From positions 1 to 10,259 of the forward strand of contig CAYMIX010000020.1 in NCBI GenBank assembly GCA_964391185.1: a DNA stretch of 10,259 bases, given 5' to 3'. Numbering within the stretch: the stretch's first letter is position 1; each line of letters opens with the position of its first letter. This document shows positions 6,502 to 10,259 of this stretch, piece after piece. The position numbers and the translations under genes were made by a program. Below the pieces are notes generated by a model that was not told where the DNA came from, ran no database searches, and saw only the letters and a program-made list of their open reading frames with translations. This DNA is from JAKQEM01 sp964391185 (GTDB lineage Bacteria > Patescibacteriota > Gracilibacteria > Peribacterales > Peribacteraceae).

Positions 6502-6944
6502 ACCTTTCCGACCACTTCACTCTTGCTGAGATGACCATTAGCGCGCAGGGCGAGCGGGCTGGGCTTGACAACACCCCCGGACCGATCGAAATCGCGAACC
6601 TGCAGCGCGTATGCCGGCTTCTCGAAGATATCCGCGTGTACCTGCAGTACCCGATAGTGATCCTCAGCGGGTACCGCAGCGCGCCGGTAAATCGGCTTGT
6701 AGGCGGGGCCAAGACGAGCGCGCATATGGACGGACTTGCTGCGGACTTCATCTGCCCTCGGTATGGGACTCCGTTTGAGGTGTGTCGCCTCATCGCGATG
6801 GAGCGTAAGTTCGACTACGACCAGCTCATTCATGAGCACGCGTGGGTGCACATCGGTTTGCGGAACGACGACAAACCGAATCGCCGCATGAACCTTACGA
6901 AAGGGCGCAGCGGCGGTTACATTGACGGACTGGTGGGAGGATGA
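6498..6944 (+). CDS. M15-family peptidoglycan peptidase endolysin
   Basis: The 148-aa enzyme has a GTG start overlapping the holin-like gene, preceded by GAGGGG. It matches the compact D-Ala-D-Ala carboxypeptidase-like M15 zinc peptidases used as endolysins, which cut peptide cross-links in the periplasm. Visible features are SGYRSAPVNRLVGGA (57-71), the zinc motif SAHMDGLAADF (74-84) supplying H76 and D83, and IHEHAWVHIGLR (111-122) supplying H118, with E113 as the likely catalytic acid/base. All expected metal ligands are present, so it should be active. It has no signal peptide, signal anchor or wall-binding domain, so export must rely on the holin. The final 26 residues are basic and glycine-rich, as in many phage relatives. 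Length is typical for a single-domain enzyme. Confidence 0.9.
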   Translation: MNLSDHFTLAEMTISAQGERAGLDNTPGPIEIANLQRVCRLLEDIRVYLQYPIVILSGYRSAPVNRLVGGAKTSAHMDGLAADFICPRYGTPFEVCRLIAMERKFDYDQLIHEHAWVHIGLRNDDKPNRRMNLTKGRSGGYIDGLVGG

Positions 6945-6945
6945 T

Positions 6946-7443
6946 GTGCTCAACCCGTGGTTGTGGCTCGGCGGAATGGCTCTTGTGGTTACCTGCCTAT
7001 TCAGTGGCTATCAGTATGGCAAGCGCGTCAGCGATGGCGAGCATGCTCTTGCGATGCAGGATGCCATCGTCAAAGCTGATGCGGCTGTACGTGCAGAACT
7101 TGACCTTGCGCAGTCGCGCGTCGATGCCCTCGCAGAAGCAAATGCGTTTCATGCGGCCCGTGCCGCTGAAGCTCGTCGTCGGGTAGCTCCGAAAATCGTG
7201 GAGATAAGCAATGCGCCTCCTGTTCCTCTCGATTGTAAGTACGATGATCTGTGGGTGCGGATCGACTCCGCCAATTCCGCAATCAATGCCGAAACCGGTG
7301 GTGCTGCCGCCCCCGGTGGAGTGCGTGACGGCGTGCCCGCCGCTTCCCCAACGGTCCCCGTCGGATACGAACTTTCCGGCGTTTCTCGAGCGGGACCGCG
7401 CAGCGGTGCGGGACTGCTACCTTCTGCACAATACGTGCGTTAA
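6946..7443 (+). CDS. Rz: Inner-membrane spanin, Rz-like
   Basis: GTG 6946 was chosen because GGGAGG (6935-6940) lies five bases upstream and the hydrophobic segment then starts at the N-terminus; a TTG at 6922 inside the endolysin is less likely. The 165-aa product has a TM anchor at residues about 5-20 (WLWLGGMALVVTCLFS). A long Ala/Glu/Arg-rich coiled coil follows at 28-80, then a periplasmic C-terminal part with LDCKYDDLWVRIDSAN (95-110) and a Gly/Ala/Pro/Ser-rich tail. This is the classic Rz layout. Rz joins Rz1 across the periplasm to fuse inner and outer membranes in the last step of lysis. The tail is low-complexity because the same bases also encode Rz1 in another frame, which limits what the Rz C-terminus can be. 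Confidence 0.85.
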   Translation: MLNPWLWLGGMALVVTCLFSGYQYGKRVSDGEHALAMQDAIVKADAAVRAELDLAQSRVDALAEANAFHAARAAEARRRVAPKIVEISNAPPVPLDCKYDDLWVRIDSANSAINAETGGAAAPGGVRDGVPAASPTVPVGYELSGVSRAGPRSGAGLLPSAQYVR

Positions 7444-7468
7444 GCGACTGACTACGAAGGAGTATTGA
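7211..7468 (+). CDS. Rz1: Outer-membrane spanin lipoprotein, Rz1-like, overlapping Rz in the +1 frame
   Basis: The 85-aa lipoprotein starts at ATG 7211, with GGAG about seven bases upstream, inside Rz and shifted by +1; it runs 25 bases past the Rz stop. The signal peptide is MRLLFLSIVSTMICG, with lipobox I-C-G-C, so C16 is the likely lipidated residue. The mature part is proline-rich (TPPIPQSMPKPVVLPPP, 19-35), then has ECVTACPPLPQRSP and a C-terminal helix, FLERDRAAVRDCYLLHNTCVKRL (58-80). Proline-rich outer-membrane lipoproteins nested in Rz are the hallmark of two-component spanins of Gram-negative phages. No lipoprotein-sorting aspartate follows C16 (next is G17), which fits outer-membrane delivery. 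The extra cysteines at 38, 42, 69 and 76 could form disulfides. Confidence 0.85.
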   Translation: MRLLFLSIVSTMICGCGSTPPIPQSMPKPVVLPPPVECVTACPPLPQRSPSDTNFPAFLERDRAAVRDCYLLHNTCVKRLTTKEY

Positions 7469-7469
7469 C

Positions 7470-7625
7470 ATGGCGAAGATGCCCCCACAGTTCGAGAAGT
7501 CCAAGAAGGACAAGTCTTCCGACAAGAAGCACAAGATGAAGGAGGGTTCTCGGAAGGAAGAAATGATGGACAAGCTCTACGGGAAGGGCTACGCCAAGGG
7601 CGGTAAGGTCAAGAAGGGCTGCTGA
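7470..7625 (+). CDS. 51-aa lysine-rich small phage protein
   Basis: ATG 7470 is preceded by a perfect AAGGAG (7457-7462) seven bases upstream. The frame stays open to TGA 7623-7625, where the next GTG begins at once. The protein begins MAKMPPQFEKSKKDKSSD and ends YAKGGKVKKGC. Sixteen of its 51 residues are lysine (K3 to K49), with glycines and one C-terminal cysteine, and it is very likely disordered. Exact packing between Rz1 and the tail gene plus a strong ribosome-binding site make it a real gene. Short basic proteins ending in a GGK-V-K pattern are, from memory, frequent in this place in short-tailed phages, but I know no function. Nucleic-acid or envelope binding would be guesses. Confidence 0.75.
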   Translation: MAKMPPQFEKSKKDKSSDKKHKMKEGSRKEEMMDKLYGKGYAKGGKVKKGC

Positions 7626-9953
7626 GTGCCGGCTACGAAAATAACCCGGTTTGGTGGAATGGCGCCGCGGTATGCGCCAAACGTCTTGCCGGACAACTTC
7701 GCGCAGTACGCCTTGAACTGCAAGGTGCACTCGGGCGCGATCGTGCCCTATCGGCAATCGCGGTTCCTGTTGGACGCGCCGGTTGCCGGGGCGCAGTCGA
7801 TGTACCCGATGAAGACCGATACGGCGCGGTACTGGTTGATGTGGACGTCAGACGTCGACGTGACCAAGAGTCCCGCAGCGGACATCGGGACCGGGCGCAT
7901 CTACTACACGGGCGACGGCGTACCGAAAGCGACGGACTTCAATCGAGCGACGTTCGCTACGATTTCGCATACGACGGCGATCAACTACTCGACTTTGGTC
8001 ACCGACGACGAGTCCACGGTCGAGTGTACGGCAACCTGCGCGATTACGCTGTACAACACGCCGGCCGACGGGTACGCCGTGCTTGTTTCGAACACGTCCG
8101 CGTCGGGTACGGTTACGGTCAACGCGCCGGGCGGATTCACGATCGATGGGGGCGCGTCGACCACCGTCGCTGCCGGGGTTGCGAAGCTGTTCAAGTTCGC
8201 GGGGTCGACGAGCTACGCGTCGTCGATTCCGTCGACGTTCCCTTACGACTACCAAGAACTCGGCGTGGCCGCTCCCGTGGGAGCGCTCACAGTCGATTAC
8301 GACATCCTTGCGAAATCCGGAGCGTATACGGTCGTAGGCGCGGACGCGGGCAAGACGATCGACTGTTCCACTACGCCGTGGACGCTGGGGCTGACAGCTG
8401 CCGCGACGCTCGGGGCCGACTTCATGTGCGTGGTGAGGAACAAGGGGACGGGCGATCTGACTGTCGACCCTAACGGTACCGAACTCATCAACAACGCAAC
8501 AACGCTGATTATCAAGTCCGGTGAAGTCGGCGTTATCGCGTGCAACGGTACGGCGTTCGCAGCGACGGTACTGACTACGGGATTCAAGGCGTGGGTATAC
8601 ACCTACGTAACCGCTTGGGGGGAAGAGTCCCCGCCGTCGCCGGCCAGCAACACGCTCGTCCACACGTCGGGGCAGCGCATGCTCGTTTCCGGGCTTCCGT
8701 CGTCTTGGACGCTGCCGAACGATACGCGGACGCGGTATTCGGCGGTGCGGCTGTACCGCACCAACACCGGCACGACAGGGACGTTTTACCAGCTCATCGC
8801 GGAGCTGCCTCTGCCTGTATCCGGGGGTAACTACACCGACGCGACGAAGAATACAGCCTTGGGTGTGGTGCTTCCTTCGGACGAGTGGGAGCCTCCGCCC
8901 GAGGACATGATCGGCGTCGTTACGATGGCGAACGGCATGATGGTCGGCTTTCGAGAAAATTCGAACGTGCTGTGTTTCGCCGAGCCGTACCAGCCGCACG
9001 CGTGGCCGGTTACCTATCAGTACCGCACGGATGCGAAGATCGTTGCGATCGGCGCGCTTGGGAACAGCGTCGTGGTTACGACCGACGGACGGCCCCACAT
9101 CGCGACGGGCAACCACCCTACGTCGATTACCGTCGTGCCCGTCGATCTGCCATACCCGTGCCTGTCGAAACGCGGGCTCGTGAACATGGGGACGTCTATT
9201 CTGTACCCGTCGTACGAAGGGCTGGTGTCCGTCGCCTCGGGGGCACCACAGCTCGCGACGGTCCAGACGCTTACCCGCGACGAGTGGTCGAGTTACTACC
9301 CCGACACGATGCAGTCCGTGTTCTACGACGGTAAGTACTACGGACAGTTCACTACGCCGGGAGGCGAAAAGGGCGTTATCGCGTTCCAGCCGGGCGGCAA
9401 GGCGGACAGCCCTGCGCTTTTCCTGCGGCTGAATGTGCTGTTTGACGCGAGTTACTCGGACCTCGCGGATGGTGTTCTCTACTACACGTACGGGGACCAG
9501 ATTTACCAATGGGACGACCCTGAGGCGTCATATCTCGTGCAGGACTGGTGGAGTAAGGAGTTCGTCTATGATCGACCCGAAAATTTTGGAGCGGCTAAAG
9601 TCGTGGGGGACTTCGCTACAGACGATGTGGACGCTCAGAATCAAGCCATTATTGACGCAAACGCTGCCATCGCTGATGAGGAAGGGTATCTCGGCGATAC
9701 AGAACTGGGTACGTACGAGGTAGCCGGCGACGTGCTCGAAGAGCTGGTAACCGGGGCCGCGCGGGTGCTGTTCAGCCTGTACGTCAAGGGCGACCTGTAC
9801 TGGCAGCGGTTCGTCTCGACGGACCGGGCGTTCCGGCTTCCGGCGGGGTACAAGTCGGACCGGATTTCGTTTCGCGTGTCGGGGAACGTCCCGATCCGTG
9901 GGATTCTCGTTGCTCCTACGCCGGCGATGCTGGCAACGATAAGCGAGTCATAG
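7626..9953 (+). CDS. Large tail/virion structural protein with two inserted beta domains
   Basis: This 775-aa product uses a GTG abutting the previous TGA, with GAAGGG seven bases upstream. The N-terminus ITRFGGMAPRYAPNVLP (6-22) and its blocks match a podovirus virion protein family I recognise. They include YYTGDGVPKATD (93-104), WVYTYVTAWGEESPPSPASN (323-342), PYQPHAWPVTYQYRTDAKIV (454-473), an HIATGNHPTSI/CLSKRGLVNMG region (491-522), WSKEFVYDRPENFGAAKV (642-659) and FRLPAGYKSDRISFRVSG (736-753). Two similar beta modules interrupt it: residues about 119-200 and 230-317, both with Y(S/T)xx...T(V/I)(E/D)C...GTVTV/GDLTV. The central part is probably a beta-propeller or beta-rich tail-hub fold. 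It has no enzymatic motif. A tail-hub or adsorption-apparatus role is inferred from gene order. Confidence 0.85.
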   Translation: MPATKITRFGGMAPRYAPNVLPDNFAQYALNCKVHSGAIVPYRQSRFLLDAPVAGAQSMYPMKTDTARYWLMWTSDVDVTKSPAADIGTGRIYYTGDGVPKATDFNRATFATISHTTAINYSTLVTDDESTVECTATCAITLYNTPADGYAVLVSNTSASGTVTVNAPGGFTIDGGASTTVAAGVAKLFKFAGSTSYASSIPSTFPYDYQELGVAAPVGALTVDYDILAKSGAYTVVGADAGKTIDCSTTPWTLGLTAAATLGADFMCVVRNKGTGDLTVDPNGTELINNATTLIIKSGEVGVIACNGTAFAATVLTTGFKAWVYTYVTAWGEESPPSPASNTLVHTSGQRMLVSGLPSSWTLPNDTRTRYSAVRLYRTNTGTTGTFYQLIAELPLPVSGGNYTDATKNTALGVVLPSDEWEPPPEDMIGVVTMANGMMVGFRENSNVLCFAEPYQPHAWPVTYQYRTDAKIVAIGALGNSVVVTTDGRPHIATGNHPTSITVVPVDLPYPCLSKRGLVNMGTSILYPSYEGLVSVASGAPQLATVQTLTRDEWSSYYPDTMQSVFYDGKYYGQFTTPGGEKGVIAFQPGGKADSPALFLRLNVLFDASYSDLADGVLYYTYGDQIYQWDDPEASYLVQDWWSKEFVYDRPENFGAAKVVGDFATDDVDAQNQAIIDANAAIADEEGYLGDTELGTYEVAGDVLEELVTGAARVLFSLYVKGDLYWQRFVSTDRAFRLPAGYKSDRISFRVSGNVPIRGILVAPTPAMLATISES
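7980..8225 (+). repeat. First copy of an inserted fibre-type beta domain
   Basis: It encodes residues about 119-200 of the 775-aa protein. Key residues are YSTLVTDDESTVECTAT, VLVSNTSASGTVTVNAPGG and STTVAAGVAKLFKFAG, aligning strand for strand with the second copy at 8313-8576. Residue identity is modest, so this is an old or separately acquired duplicate. Confidence 0.6.
8313..8576 (+). repeat. Second copy of an inserted fibre-type beta domain
   Basis: It encodes residues about 230-317: YTVVGADAGKTIDCSTT, CVVRNKGTGDLTVDPNG, TTLIIKSGEVGVIACNGTAF. This copy is close to the common phage fibre module that reads YTV-AD-GK-IDC, then RN-GTG-TVDPNG. It is a better match to that consensus than the first copy. 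Confidence 0.65.
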
Positions 9954-9954
9954 C

Positions 9955-10236
9955 ATGGCGCGACGCGACTTCGTCTCTATCCCTGCGGTTCCCGACGACA
10001 TCAAGCAACAGCTCCCCGGGCTTGCGGCGCATCTCAGCGTTCTCGGCGAGAACATCGAGTTGCTCGCCGGTTTGCGAGGTGCGTCGGACAACCACGCGGT
10101 ATTGAAGGGGGATGTCGCGGTCGCGTATCCGGCATCTGTTACTGCAACAGCATCTAGCGTACAATCCGTAATCGACGATTTGACGCGGCTTCAGACGACA
10201 GTGAGTACTCTCCTCGCTGTACTGAAGAGCAACTAA
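9955..10236 (+). CDS. Small helical phage virion-associated protein
   Basis: The 93-aa product has its ATG one base after the preceding TAG. No strong ribosome-binding site is visible, so coupling to the 775-aa gene is likely. The sequence starts MARRDFVSIP; residues 14-56 contain DIKQQLPGLAAHLSVLGENI and ELLAGLRGASDNHAVLKGDV. The C-terminal helix is amphipathic, VQSVIDDLTRLQTTVSTLLAVLKS (69-92), with a heptad-like pattern suited to oligomerisation. It has no membrane segment. I recall the ENIELLAGLRG block from small phage proteins next to large tail-structure proteins, but the role is not known to me. It is a candidate minor tail or internal virion protein. Confidence 0.7.
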   Translation: MARRDFVSIPAVPDDIKQQLPGLAAHLSVLGENIELLAGLRGASDNHAVLKGDVAVAYPASVTATASSVQSVIDDLTRLQTTVSTLLAVLKSN

Positions 10237-10250
10237 GGAAAGGACCGAAC

Positions 10251-10259
10251 ATGGCGAAT
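10251..10259 (+). CDS. Start of a further gene, cut by the window edge
   Basis: ATG GCG AAT begins at 10251, after AGGA (10241-10244, within AAGGAAAGGA) with a six-base spacer, 14 bases after the previous stop. Only three codons (M-A-N) are present, so the product cannot be named. Given its place, another virion gene is expected. Confidence 0.6.

Noticed and set aside
6565..6593. TTGACA inside the endolysin gene as a possible promoter
   Set aside because: The hexamer about 17 bases downstream is GAAATC, a poor -10, and the site is within a conserved coding region.
7465..7493. TTGACA at the start of the 51-aa gene as a promoter
   Set aside because: It comes from the Rz1 stop and the next start codon. 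The -10 position reads CAGTTC, so no promoter is supported.
5265..8284. The palindrome-like GCTCCCACGGGAGC (5265-5278) and its reverse complement (8271-8284)
   Set aside because: Both lie in coding sequence and encode Ala-Pro-(Thr/Val)-Gly-Ala in different structural proteins. GC-rich codons explain the dyad, and the 2-base centre makes a poor hairpin.
7848..9509. Long open frame on the - strand (553 codons) opposite the large tail gene
   Set aside because: The translation is extremely Arg/Val/Asp-rich with no folded-protein character. It mirrors the GC-rich codon pattern of the real + strand gene and has no ribosome-binding site context.
1..10259. CRISPR arrays, tRNA genes, insertion sequences, a diversity-generating retroelement
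   Set aside because: I looked for spaced direct repeats, tRNA-like cloverleafs, transposase or reverse-transcriptase motifs, and paired template/variable repeats near the fibre gene. None were seen by eye, though a weak tRNA or distant repeat could escape manual reading.

Overview
The window is a contiguous, single-direction block of the virion-assembly and lysis region of a tailed double-stranded DNA phage or prophage. All supported genes are on the + strand and are packed almost without gaps; many junctions are ATGA/GTGA overlaps or stop-start abutments, and no stretch over about 100 bases lacks a gene. The lysis genes include an inner- and outer-membrane spanin pair (Rz/Rz1), so the host is Gram-negative. 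The fairly GC-rich coding sequence with G/C-ending codons fits a proteobacterial host (Burkholderia-like is a guess). No tape-measure, tail-tube or sheath gene is visible, and two neck-adaptor-like proteins are followed by a large tail-structure protein. This suggests short-tailed (podovirus) morphology.

Layout. Positions 1-95 hold the end of an unseen upstream gene, a candidate sigma70 promoter and a small dyad. Positions 96-2634 form the head-shell block: a small beta-rich protein, a short helical protein, a scaffold-like protein with coiled coils and a poly-proline linker, and the major capsid protein. Positions 2647-3087 encode a beta-rich capsid-associated protein, followed by a strong UUCG-capped hairpin. 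Positions 3133-4631 encode a 71-aa protein and two head-tail adaptor-like proteins. Positions 4632-5927 encode a mosaic tail-fibre-like protein.

The lysis cassette (5954-7468) sits inside the structural block. It has a one-TM coiled-coil protein, a two-TM holin-like protein, an M15-type peptidoglycan peptidase, Rz, and Rz1 embedded in the +1 frame of Rz. A 51-aa lysine-rich gene follows, then a 775-aa tail-structure protein carrying two copies of a fibre-type beta domain, a 93-aa helical protein, and the first three codons of another gene.

Together these genes build the procapsid (scaffold plus capsid protein), decorate it, close it with a neck, attach tail and adsorption parts, and then open all layers of a Gram-negative envelope. 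I see no sign of a wholly new system: no CRISPR, no diversity-generating retroelement and no defence island. The items most worth a second look are the doubled domain in the 775-aa protein, the modular fibre, the 51-aa gene, the capsid-distal hairpin and a possible nested gene at 9568-9723. Family assignments come from recalled sequence patterns, not from a search.
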